This document shows, piece by piece, positions 1 to 6,631 of a stretch of 32,021 bases of DNA; the stretch's first letter is position 1; each line of letters opens with the position of its first letter. Origin of the DNA: an uncultured Alphaproteobacteria bacterium (GTDB taxonomy: Bacteria; Pseudomonadota; Alphaproteobacteria; RF32; CAG-239); contig CALXZJ010000016.1 in assembly GCA_944393235.1 (NCBI GenBank), positions 1 through 32,021 on the forward strand, written 5' to 3'. A model generated the notes under the pieces. That model made no database searches. It saw only the letters and a program-made list of their open reading frames with translations, and was not told the DNA's origin. The position numbers were made by a program, and so were the translations under genes.

Positions 1-32
1 TGTATGCAAAATAAATGCGGAAAAAAGGAAAA

Positions 33-76
33 AGACGCCTAACCTCGAGTGCTAAAGCACTCTTGAGCGCGTGACA
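33..76 (-). repeat. Palindromic intergenic repeat, module B (left copy)
   Basis: This stretch holds a strong hairpin: GAGTGCT at 47-53, a two-base loop, and AGCACTC at 56-62, extended by CTC (44-46) pairing with GAG (65-67). It begins with GACGCC and ends with GTGACA. Its reverse complement resembles two units at the right end of the window (about 31741-31785 and 31801-31846), which share the pattern CGTCAC, hairpin, TAAGGCGTC. That similarity suggests a dispersed intergenic repeat family rather than a terminator private to rnhA. No open frame of note runs through it. Confidence 0.5.
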
Positions 77-84
77 GCACGAAA

Positions 85-166
85 CATCATACCACGAGCC
101 AACAACGTCCCCACACCTCGTCATCTCACGAGCCGACAACGTCGGCGAGTTTAGGGATCTCATCTC
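85..166 (+). repeat. Palindromic intergenic repeat, module A (left copy, with a partial extra unit)
   Basis: The core hairpin is GCCGAC (132-137), loop AAC, GTCGGC (141-146), inside a longer conserved string that continues to about 166. A degenerate partial unit precedes it at 85-112 (CCACGAGCC then AACAACGTCC). The same module appears in inverted orientation at 31851-31896. With module B it fills most of the non-coding 1-249 stretch; the rest (about 167-249) is A-rich and I see nothing else in it. Confidence 0.5.
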
Positions 167-249
167 ATACAAGTAACAGACGTTTCAAAGTAAAAGAAAA
201 CGCCGAAAATCATGAATCCAAAAATAAAGAAAAAAAAACTAAATTTATT

Positions 250-699
250 TTATAAAGAATTTTTGATTTTTTGCACTTCAGCCCGAGCCAAAGCATCCAC
301 CCGTTCGTTTTCAGGGTGTCCGTTATGACCTTTGACCCACACCCAGCGGATTTCATGCCGTTTGATCAATTCATCAAGTTTTAGCCACAAATCAACATTT
401 TTCACACCATCTTTTTTATTGGAAACTTTCCAGTTATTGCGTTTCCAGTTCGGCATCCATTCGGTAATGCCGCTCATCACATATTTACTATCAGTATAAA
501 GGGTAATGTTACAGTTAGTCTTGAGAGCCTGCAAAGCTTCAATAACTGCCGTTAATTCCATACGATTGTTAGTGGTTTGAGTTTCGCCGCCGCTTAATTC
601 TTTTTCAATATCTTTATAACGCAGCAATACGCCCCATCCGCCAACGCCGGGGTTTCCCGAACAAGCGCCATCCGTAAATATTTCAACTCTTGCCGTCAT
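250..699 (-). CDS. rnhA: Ribonuclease HI
   Basis: RNase HI cleaves the RNA strand of RNA-DNA hybrids, removing Okazaki primers and R-loops in the cytoplasm. The 149-residue length is normal for the bacterial enzyme. The acidic active site is intact: Asp10 in [11 protein letters not shown], Glu48 in NNRMELTAV, Asp70 in YTDSKYV and Asp135 in NERVDALA, with the flexible-loop histidine in KGHNGH just before. The ATG lies 3 bases after the stop of the AlbA_2-domain gene, so the two are almost certainly translated from one message. Downstream the sequence is A/T-rich without a clear hairpin before the intergenic repeats. Identification is secure; the only unusual thing is the upstream partner. Confidence 0.97.
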   Translation of the reverse strand: MTARVEIFTDGACSGNPGVGGWGVLLRYKDIEKELSGGETQTTNNRMELTAVIEALQALKTNCNITLYTDSKYVMSGITEWMPNWKRNNWKVSNKKDGVKNVDLWLKLDELIKRHEIRWVWVKGHNGHPENERVDALARAEVQKIKNSL

Positions 700-702
700 G
701 GT

Positions 703-1767
703 TTAAGCACTCTGTAAATAAGTCCCGAAAAACTCGTTCAAAAGTGTTTCATTTTCATCTTCTTCGCGCAAAGCTTTAGCAACAAACGAGCGCAACTGGT
801 TTTTCGGAATATAAAACCTGAAATCTTTCGGCGCAGCCCCTTCGGCACCGATAACGCCGTTTAGGCAAAAATCTTCTTCAACATAAGGCGATAAAATAAT
901 CTGCACTTGCGTAAAACGCAACATTCCCCTCGGCGGCAAGCGGAGCTCCGGTTTTGTAATCAAATTCAAATGCCCGCTGATACCGGTCAAAGCATCCATC
1001 TGGTTGTAATTTAGAAACCGCACTTTGTTATATTCGCCGCCCGTCGATTCGGTCGTACAAGATAAATAAAGCTCGCGGCCGATGGCGTTGCTTTCATTGT
1101 GTGCCTGAATGTCAAAATTGATTTTAACATATTTTTCCGGCGGATTATCAATCGTGTTTGGATACAAAATATCTTCATCGGCATTTTCCAAAATTTCCAA
1201 GCTTTTATCTTCAATGACAAGCTCAATATTCGGTTGCGGCCGTTTGCCGAACATACCGGCAATCACCGCATACGGGGCAGGGACATTATTAGACCCTGAA
1301 CGAATGTAAATCGTGCTGTTGGTGGTGGTCATCAATGGAGTGATTTCCGATTTCGGGATATAGGTTGCAATAAAACCGTCGCCGTTTTTATCACAACTGA
1401 TGATATGGTTGCGCACCCCGTTGTGGCTCGGAATGGTACAACCGGAGATTGCCCCTTCCAACCAACTCAAAAACCGGTGTACATTCTGCACTTTAACCTT
1501 GGCTTGCGCCACATCGCCAACCTCGGCATCACGCGCGCATTCCACGCCCCAGACCACAACGCCGCCTTCGGAATTGCCAAAACCCGATATGGCTTTGGCA
1601 AGGTTTTTCCGATCATCGCGATGCAGGGTGTTAAAATTCTTTCCGGTTGAAACCGCTTGCTTAAAATCCAAAAACAATTCTTCGGTTTGTCCGTTGACAA
1701 TAAACTCGTCAATCGCATCTTCCCCGAAATAAACCAACCTTTGAAAGATGTCTTCTGCACGCGACAT
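703..1767 (-). CDS. AlbA_2 (Schlafen-like) domain protein
   Basis: The N-terminal half carries the AlbA_2 pattern: an acidic ELFLDFKQA segment (about residues 30-38), then NLAKAISGFGNSEGGVVVWGVE (in two blocks, about 55-76), and a TIYIRSGSNN block near 150-160 like the segment that closes this domain in other members. AlbA_2 domains occur in putative transcriptional regulators, ATP-binding proteins and Schlafen RNases; which activity applies here cannot be read from sequence. Residues beyond about 185 are a separate beta-rich region that I do not recognise. No signal peptide or membrane segment is visible. The start has GCGGAG about nine bases upstream. A hairpin with a T-rich tail separates it from the M16 gene, while rnhA follows after 3 bases, hinting at a nucleic-acid role. 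Confidence 0.8.
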   Translation of the reverse strand: MSRAEDIFQRLVYFGEDAIDEFIVNGQTEELFLDFKQAVSTGKNFNTLHRDDRKNLAKAISGFGNSEGGVVVWGVECARDAEVGDVAQAKVKVQNVHRFLSWLEGAISGCTIPSHNGVRNHIISCDKNGDGFIATYIPKSEITPLMTTTNSTIYIRSGSNNVPAPYAVIAGMFGKRPQPNIELVIEDKSLEILENADEDILYPNTIDNPPEKYVKINFDIQAHNESNAIGRELYLSCTTESTGGEYNKVRFLNYNQMDALTGISGHLNLITKPELRLPPRGMLRFTQVQIILSPYVEEDFCLNGVIGAEGAAPKDFRFYIPKNQLRSFVAKALREEDENETLLNEFFGTYLQSA

Positions 1768-1783
1768 GGCAAATTTCTCCGCT

Positions 1784-1814
1784 AAAATAAAACCGTATAT
1801 TTTTACATATACGG
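1784..1814 (-). terminator. Probable intrinsic terminator after the M16 peptidase gene
   Basis: Read on the minus strand, CCGTATAT (1814-1807), a six-base loop and ATATACGG (1800-1793) form an 8-bp stem followed by TTTTATTTT. It sits between the M16 stop and the start of the AlbA_2 gene. The stem is AT-rich, so it may be leaky or act as an attenuator. Confidence 0.5.
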
Positions 1815-1833
1815 CAGGATTAATAAAAAAATC

Positions 1834-3096
1834 TTAAAATTGCAGCATTTTTTGTACTTCATCATAAGTCGGATATGTTTTGAGATCACCCAAAAGCGTA
1901 TATGTCGGCTTTGATGAAAACAACATCTGCGCGGCTTTTTGTACATCATCGGCCGTAACCGCCTCAATCCGTTCCACGATTTCATCGGTCGGGATAACCC
2001 GATTATATAAAAGCATTTGCCTTGCAATAACTTCTGCGGTTGCCGAAGAACTTTCCAAGGCCATCAGCATGCTGGCTTTTAATTGAATTTTGGCACGCTC
2101 AAGCTCTTTGTCTGAAACTTTTTCCTGCACGGTTTTCTTGATTTCATCAACCACGACCGGCACAAGTTTATTGATTTCCTCGCCCGATGTTCCGGCATAA
2201 ATACCGAACAAACCGCTTTTCGTATGTGAGTTGGTAAAGCTGTAAACCGAATAAACCAAGCCGCGTTTTTCTCTGATTTCCTGAAACAAACGCGATGACA
2301 TTCCCCCGCCAAACAAAGTTGAAAAAACCGATACGGCATAATACGCCGGATTATTGTATTCCACGCCTTGAAAACCCAACAACACATGAGCTTGCTCAAT
2401 CGGACGTCTTTCTTCATAAAACCCGCCTTGATAAGTTTGCGGGGCAACGGCAAAAGATGTGTTTGGGCGATATTCTTTCATCCTTGCCTCAACCATTTTA
2501 ACAAAAGATTCATGCTTGAGATTGCCGACCGCCACCACAACAGTGTTTTGCGCCGCGTAATTATGCCGCATGTATTGATGTAGCTTTTCAGCCGTGAAAG
2601 AGCGCACGGTTTCAGCCGGTCCCAAAATGGTGCGGCCGAGCGGCTGATTGGGAAATGCATATTCTTGAAAATAATCAAAAACCACGTCATCGGGCGTATC
2701 AATGCCTTGTTTAATTTCCTGAACCACCACTTCTTTTTCTTTTTTCATTTCATCTTCGGGAAATAAAGGCGCCATAACAAAATCGGCAATCACATCCAAA
2801 GCCAGCTCCACATCGTTTTTCAGCATTTTGGCATAAAAAGCCGTAAACTCACGAGAGGTATAAGCATTGTTTTGCCCGCCGACATTTTCAATTTCTTCCG
2901 AAATCTGCAAAGAAGTGCGTTTTTGGGTGCCTTTAAACACCATATGTTCCACAAAATGTGAGATGCCGTTAATGTCTTCCGTTTCATAAGCCGCACCGGT
3001 ATTAACCCAAATGCCTAGTGAAACCGTTTCATTCTGCGGCCGTTCGGACGTAACAACACGTAAACCGTTAGGTAAAATAGTTTGTTTGATTTCCAT
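1834..3096 (-). CDS. M16 family zinc metallopeptidase (processing-peptidase-like)
   Basis: A 420-residue protein with the inverted zinc motif HFVEH (His47, Glu50, His51) in GISHFVEHMVFKGT, the hallmark of the M16 family. The opening TILPNGLRVVTSE and the later GGGMSSRLFQEIREKRGLVYSVYSF in two blocks are typical of the M16B group that includes the mitochondrial processing peptidase beta subunit and its alphaproteobacterial relatives. The length matches a single M16B protein with two related halves. No signal peptide is seen, so it is probably cytoplasmic; the physiological substrate is unknown. GGGGTG precedes the ATG. A perfect TATAAT promoter lies upstream, interleaved with that of elbB. Confidence 0.93.
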   Translation of the reverse strand: MEIKQTILPNGLRVVTSERPQNETVSLGIWVNTGAAYETEDINGISHFVEHMVFKGTQKRTSLQISEEIENVGGQNNAYTSREFTAFYAKMLKNDVELALDVIADFVMAPLFPEDEMKKEKEVVVQEIKQGIDTPDDVVFDYFQEYAFPNQPLGRTILGPAETVRSFTAEKLHQYMRHNYAAQNTVVVAVGNLKHESFVKMVEARMKEYRPNTSFAVAPQTYQGGFYEERRPIEQAHVLLGFQGVEYNNPAYYAVSVFSTLFGGGMSSRLFQEIREKRGLVYSVYSFTNSHTKSGLFGIYAGTSGEEINKLVPVVVDEIKKTVQEKVSDKELERAKIQLKASMLMALESSSATAEVIARQMLLYNRVIPTDEIVERIEAVTADDVQKAAQMLFSSKPTYTLLGDLKTYPTYDEVQKMLQF

Positions 3097-3121
3097 TTTA
3101 TCACCCCGTTTAATTTCAAAA

Positions 3122-3157
3122 TTGACAGCATTATATCGTGCGTATAAGATAAATCAA
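3122..3157. promoter_or_regulatory. Interleaved divergent promoters for the M16 gene (minus) and elbB (plus)
   Basis: On the plus strand TTGACA (3122-3127) and TAAGAT (3145-3150), 17-bp spacer, point at elbB. On the minus strand TTGATT (3157-3152) and TATAAT (3135-3130), 16-bp spacer, point at the M16 gene. The two promoters occupy the same 36 bp, so RNA polymerase should not be able to occupy both at once. These are consensus matches by eye only. Confidence 0.55.
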
Positions 3158-3185
3158 CAGCAAACAACAGAAAGGATAAATTAAA

Positions 3186-3839
3186 ATGAAAAAATTTGCG
3201 GTAATACTTTCCGGCTGCGGCCGCGCCGACGGCTCGGAAATCCATGAAGCGACCTGCGCCTTGTTGGCAATTGACCGATTGGGCGGAACATATCAATGTT
3301 TTGCCCCTGATATGCCGCAAGCCGCCGTTATCAACATCTTAACCGGCGAAAAAATGCCGGAAACGCGCAATGTTTTAACCGAGTCTGCCCGTATTTGCCG
3401 CGGCGATGCCAAAGATATCAAAGAATATAATCCGGCTGATTTTGATGCAATCATCTTTCCGGGCGGTTTTGGCGCCGTTACCAACTGGTGCGATTTTGCC
3501 GCCAAAGGGGTTGATTGCCATGTTGAGCCGGAAATTCGCCGCGCCGCATGGGACAGTTACAAACAAGGTCTTGTCATCGGCGCCATGTGCATTGCACCGG
3601 TTGTCATGGCAAAAATTTTGGGCGGTGAGGGCGTGCATTTAACCATCGGTACAGACAAAGCCACGGCTGCCGCGGTTGAACAAATGGGTGCCGTACACGA
3701 AAACCGTGCCTCAACCGAAGTTTGCGTAGATGAAAAACACCGTTTGGTTACCACGCCGGCTTATATGCTGGCAACCTCCGTCAAAGAAGTTGCCGCCGGC
3801 GCGGAAGAAATGGTCAAGGCGATGTTAAAGCTTTTATAA
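3186..3839 (+). CDS. elbB: Isoprenoid-biosynthesis-associated glyoxalase ElbB (DJ-1/PfpI superfamily)
   Basis: The 217 residues match the ElbB family in length and motifs: VILSGCGRADGSEIHEA at the N terminus, IIFPGGFGAVTNWCDFA near residue 90-105 and the nucleophile elbow GLVIGAMCIAP with Cys135. E. coli ElbB has been described as a glyoxalase and was linked to isoprenoid synthesis, but the true role is unsettled; here it is probably a cytoplasmic class I glutamine-amidotransferase-like enzyme. The Shine-Dalgarno AAAGGA lies before the ATG. It stands alone between the divergent M16 gene and the tatD-hyd operon; a long AT-rich inverted repeat surrounds its stop codon. Confidence 0.92.
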   Translation: MKKFAVILSGCGRADGSEIHEATCALLAIDRLGGTYQCFAPDMPQAAVINILTGEKMPETRNVLTESARICRGDAKDIKEYNPADFDAIIFPGGFGAVTNWCDFAAKGVDCHVEPEIRRAAWDSYKQGLVIGAMCIAPVVMAKILGGEGVHLTIGTDKATAAAVEQMGAVHENRASTEVCVDEKHRLVTTPAYMLATSVKEVAAGAEEMVKAMLKLL

Positions 3840-3873
3840 AGATAAATGTTTCAATAAACATTCATAAAAGCTT
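3829..3873 (+). repeat. Nested inverted repeat around the elbB stop codon
   Basis: AAGCTTTTAT (3829-3838) pairs with ATAAAAGCTT (3864-3873), and inside it AATGTTT and AAACATT pair across a CAAT loop. Both arms are AT-rich and no T-run follows, so it is not a classical intrinsic terminator; an mRNA 3'-end stabiliser is possible. Confidence 0.4.
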
Positions 3874-3899
3874 GTCAAATATGTAAAATTTGCTAATAT
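3872..3899 (+). promoter_or_regulatory. Candidate promoter of the tatD-tcdA-hydF-hydF-hydG operon
   Basis: TTGTCA (3872-3877), a 16-bp spacer and TAATAT (3894-3899) give a good sigma-70-like match about 20 bases before the tatD start codon at 3920. The start has AGAAGG at 3906-3911 as ribosome-binding site. No oxygen- or redox-responsive operator is obvious by eye. Confidence 0.5.
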
Positions 3900-3919
3900 T
3901 CCGGCAGAAGGATAATAAA

Positions 3920-4648
3920 ATGTATTTTTGCGACACGCACATTCATCTGTCGGAAATTAAAACGCAAAGCCTGCAAACTTTTTTGCAAACGGCTGAAAAA
4001 ATCGGCATTGTCCGTTTCATCAGTGTCTCGGCCAAACCGGAAGATTGGCCGGCAACGGCAAACGTGGCGACAAAATACCCCGAAAAAGTCACACCGGCTT
4101 TTGCTGTTCATCCGTGGTATGTCAATAACTTGCCGGATAATTGGCAGGAAAAACTTGAACAAATGATTGCGCAACATCCGCAAGCTTTGATTGGCGAATG
4201 CGGTTTTGACCGTTTGCATGACAATAATCGGGAACGTCAACAAGAAGTTTTTGATTTTCATATTCAAATGTCTCAAAAACATCACCGCGCGCTGCTGCTG
4301 CATATGGTCAAAGCCGATGCATGGCTGGAAGCGTATTGGCAGCGTCTGCCCGAAAAATTTGTTTTTCACTCTTTCGGCGGCAATCCGGAACTGTTAAAAA
4401 AGATTGTTAAATACGGCGGTTATGTGGCGCTTAATGCCAAAATTCTAAACAAAAATAAGGCTGAAGAAATTTTGCGCGCATTGCCGCCCGAACGCTTGTT
4501 GTTAGAAAGCGATGCGCCGTACCAAACGAGGGTTGAAACCATACCGGATTTATGCAAAAAAATCGCGTTGATTCAAGGGATAAAAGTTGAAGTGTTGGCT
4601 CAACAAATATATGCCAACACCTTGGAGATAATGAACAATGACAGATGA
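3920..4648 (+). CDS. TatD family metal-dependent hydrolase (first paralogue)
   Basis: TatD proteins are TIM-barrel metal-dependent hydrolases with DNase or related phosphodiesterase activity. Family features are CDTHIHLS (the HxH metal site) right after the start, AVHPWYV, GECGFDR (metal-bridging Glu), LLLHMVKAD, VFHSFGGN and LLLESDAPY (final Asp). An upstream in-frame ATG-like start at 3890 exists, but I place the start at 3920: it puts the HxH motif where the family has it, has AGAAGG eight bases upstream, and the longer version would begin inside the promoter. The 242-residue product is short and divergent compared with the second TatD at 25735-26511. Its last 11 bases overlap tcdA, so it belongs to the hyd operon transcriptionally; no functional link is evident. 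Confidence 0.88.
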   Translation: MYFCDTHIHLSEIKTQSLQTFLQTAEKIGIVRFISVSAKPEDWPATANVATKYPEKVTPAFAVHPWYVNNLPDNWQEKLEQMIAQHPQALIGECGFDRLHDNNRERQQEVFDFHIQMSQKHHRALLLHMVKADAWLEAYWQRLPEKFVFHSFGGNPELLKKIVKYGGYVALNAKILNKNKAEEILRALPPERLLLESDAPYQTRVETIPDLCKKIALIQGIKVEVLAQQIYANTLEIMNNDR

Positions 4649-5384
4649 CAGATTTATGCGCACCCATCTTCTTTTAGGCGATGACGGAATGGAAAATTTG
4701 AGCAAAGCAACGGTAATGATTGCCGGCCTCGGCGCCGTCGGCGGTTATGCTTTGGAAGCCGTTGCCCGAGCCGGGGTGGGGCGCTTGTTGCTGGTCGATT
4801 TTGACAGCTTTGATATCACCAACATCAACCGCCAGATTTTAGCCTTAAATTCCACCGTCGGCCTGAAAAAAACGGATGTCGCCGCCGCACGTGTGCGTGA
4901 AATCAACCCGTCGTGTCAGGTTGTCATAAAAGATATGTTCATCAATAAGGAAAGCTTGAACGAACTTTTAGCCGAAACGCCGGATTATGTGATTGATGCT
5001 ATTGATACGTTAGGTCCGAAATGTGATTTGATGGAGACCTTGCAAAACCGCAATATACCGTTTATATCTTCCATGGGCGCGGCCTTAAAGACCGATGTTT
5101 CTGCCGTAAGATTAGCCAAACTTTCGCAAACGCGAAACTGCTCTTTAGCAAAACACGTCCGTCAAAACTTGAAAAAACGCGGTGTAAAGATTGAAGATAT
5201 TGATTGTGTTTTTTCCGCCGAACAATGTAAAATAAAACATCAGGCAATCATTACCGGTCAAGACGGAAAGAAAAGCACACTCGGCTCGCTACCGACCATT
5301 ACCGCCATTTTTGGGTTGATGATGGCCAACGAAGTCATATTAAAACTGGCAAAAGGAAAACAAAATGCAACAGACAAATGCTGA
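4638..5384 (+). CDS. tcdA: tRNA threonylcarbamoyladenosine dehydratase (ThiF/E1-like)
   Basis: TcdA uses ATP to cyclise t6A37 of ANN-decoding tRNAs to ct6A. The sequence shows the E1/ThiF fold: nucleotide-binding GLGAVGGYALEAVARAGVG (about 31-49), the aspartate-rich LLLVDFDSFDITNINRQ that follows, and DYVIDAIDTLGPK near residue 115. RFMRTHLLLGDDGM at the N terminus and SSMGAALKTD with a C-terminal LGSLPTITAIFG are characteristic of the TcdA/YgdL branch rather than MoeB or ThiF. Length (248) is normal. The start codon overlaps the tatD end and the last 20 bases overlap hydF1, so translation is probably coupled. I see no obvious reason for a tRNA-modification gene to travel with hydrogenase maturases. 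Confidence 0.92.
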   Translation: MTDDRFMRTHLLLGDDGMENLSKATVMIAGLGAVGGYALEAVARAGVGRLLLVDFDSFDITNINRQILALNSTVGLKKTDVAAARVREINPSCQVVIKDMFINKESLNELLAETPDYVIDAIDTLGPKCDLMETLQNRNIPFISSMGAALKTDVSAVRLAKLSQTRNCSLAKHVRQNLKKRGVKIEDIDCVFSAEQCKIKHQAIITGQDGKKSTLGSLPTITAIFGLMMANEVILKLAKGKQNATDKC

Positions 5385-6606
5385 ACCAAAAATCAAAATT
5401 GTGCTGCTGGGGCGCAAAAATTCCGGCAAAAGCAGTTTTTTGAACTTGCTGTTGAATCATGACGCGTCAGCGACGGCAACGCCGTCTTTGGATGTTGTCG
5501 GGGTTGAGGAAGTCAGACAGGAAATGCACCCGTTCGGTTCGGTATTATGGTTTGACGTTCCGGGGTTTTCAAATGATGACACGTCCAATCAGTTAAAAAC
5601 AATCGCGCCGGTCTTACACAAGGCCGATGTGGCGGTGTTGGTTTGTGAAGGCGATGAAATCGGCACGATAGAGCGCGATATCATCACGCATCTGGAATTA
5701 AAACGAATACCGCGGATTGTGGTGTTCAACAAAGCCGACACGCACGCCATCGGCGATCCGGAAGGAGCGATTGTCGCCAATTCTCTGGATAAGTCGTCAA
5801 GAACTCAAGTTTTGACCGAACTCAAAGCGGCGCTTATCCGTGTTTGTCCGGAAGATTTGCTCGTTCCGCCGGTGTTCATCGGCGATTTGGCACCACGTGG
5901 CGGCACGGTTATTATGATGGTTCCCAATGATTATGATTACGTCAAAGGTCGTCTTCCTTTGCCGCAGGCGCAGGTGATTCGCGACTGCTTGGACCACAAT
6001 CAAATGATTATGACCGTCAAAGAAAGCGAATATGCTAAAGTGTTGCAAAATCTTAAAACCCCGCCGGATTTGGTGATTTGCGATTCTTCACTGGTTTCGC
6101 AAATGGTGGTGCAAACCCCAAACGGCATCAAATGCACGAGTTTTTCGGTTTTAACCGCCCGCATGCTGGGCGATTTGCAGCAAATGACCGACGGCGCCTT
6201 GGCCGTGTGGCGCTTAAAAGACGGCGACAAAGTTTTGATTGCCGAGCCGATTTTGCCCGAAAACCTGCAAGATGACATCAGTACGGTCAAAATTCCGCGC
6301 TGGCTGTCGGAAAAAACCGGAAAAGACTTGCTGATTGAACATATGTACGGTTCCAGTTGTCCGCTCGGATTGGAAAATTACAGTCTGGTTATCCACCGCG
6401 GGCTTCATCAGCAAAGCCGTAAAGACTTTTTGGAAGAACAGAGCCGCTGTCTGGCCGCCGGCGTCCCGCTGACCAATTACAGCGTCTGCGCCTCGGAATT
6501 GCATGGTTTGCTGGCCAAAATTTTGGAACCTTTTCCTAACACGTTGGAACGCTACCAAAGACGCCGCGAAGAGATTATTCAGACCGTGCCGAACAAAAAA
6601 TTTTAG
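5365..6606 (+). CDS. Degenerate HydF paralogue (GTPase retained, Fe-S ligands lost)
   Basis: This 413-residue protein aligns along its whole length with the following HydF, with no gap over the first 64 residues. The GTPase domain keeps the P-loop GRKNSGKS (16-23), DVPG (64-67) and NKAD (122-125). Two parts have decayed. The switch-I GTTTD (42-46) has become LDVVG, losing the threonines. In the C-terminal domain the CTHH cluster motif is replaced by PILPE (295-299), and CGGC by RGLH (345-348), so the cysteines that hold the [4Fe-4S] cluster are gone; the His of HCxxC is present (His344). The frame is intact and other blocks (DDIS.VKIP, AAGVPLTNY, HGLLAKILEPFP) are kept, so it is probably a functional protein, not a pseudogene. 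HydF is known to dimerise, so a heterodimer with HydF2 is a natural hypothesis. AAGGA inside the tcdA end serves as its ribosome-binding site. Confidence 0.85.
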   Translation: MQQTNAEPKIKIVLLGRKNSGKSSFLNLLLNHDASATATPSLDVVGVEEVRQEMHPFGSVLWFDVPGFSNDDTSNQLKTIAPVLHKADVAVLVCEGDEIGTIERDIITHLELKRIPRIVVFNKADTHAIGDPEGAIVANSLDKSSRTQVLTELKAALIRVCPEDLLVPPVFIGDLAPRGGTVIMMVPNDYDYVKGRLPLPQAQVIRDCLDHNQMIMTVKESEYAKVLQNLKTPPDLVICDSSLVSQMVVQTPNGIKCTSFSVLTARMLGDLQQMTDGALAVWRLKDGDKVLIAEPILPENLQDDISTVKIPRWLSEKTGKDLLIEHMYGSSCPLGLENYSLVIHRGLHQQSRKDFLEEQSRCLAAGVPLTNYSVCASELHGLLAKILEPFPNTLERYQRRREEIIQTVPNKKF

Positions 6607-6631
6607 TTAATGGACGATAAGAGATAAATCA

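Noticed and set aside
33-166. The left-end repeats as a CRISPR array
   Set aside because: Units are few, unequal and related by inverted and partial copies rather than identical repeats with regular spacers; no cas gene.
1011-1772. Long overlapping frames (83-110 codons) opposite or out of frame with the AlbA_2 gene
   Set aside because: Shadow frames of a clearly coding gene, with no family motif and no start signal.
3893-4369. A 158-codon minus-strand frame opposite the first tatD
   Set aside because: Antisense of conserved TatD motifs; would start inside the gene with no promoter.
5365-6606. HydF1 as a pseudogene
   Set aside because: No frameshift or stop, good ribosome-binding site, retained GTPase motifs and conserved end blocks; loss is confined to defined motifs. 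Kept as a coding gene with altered function.
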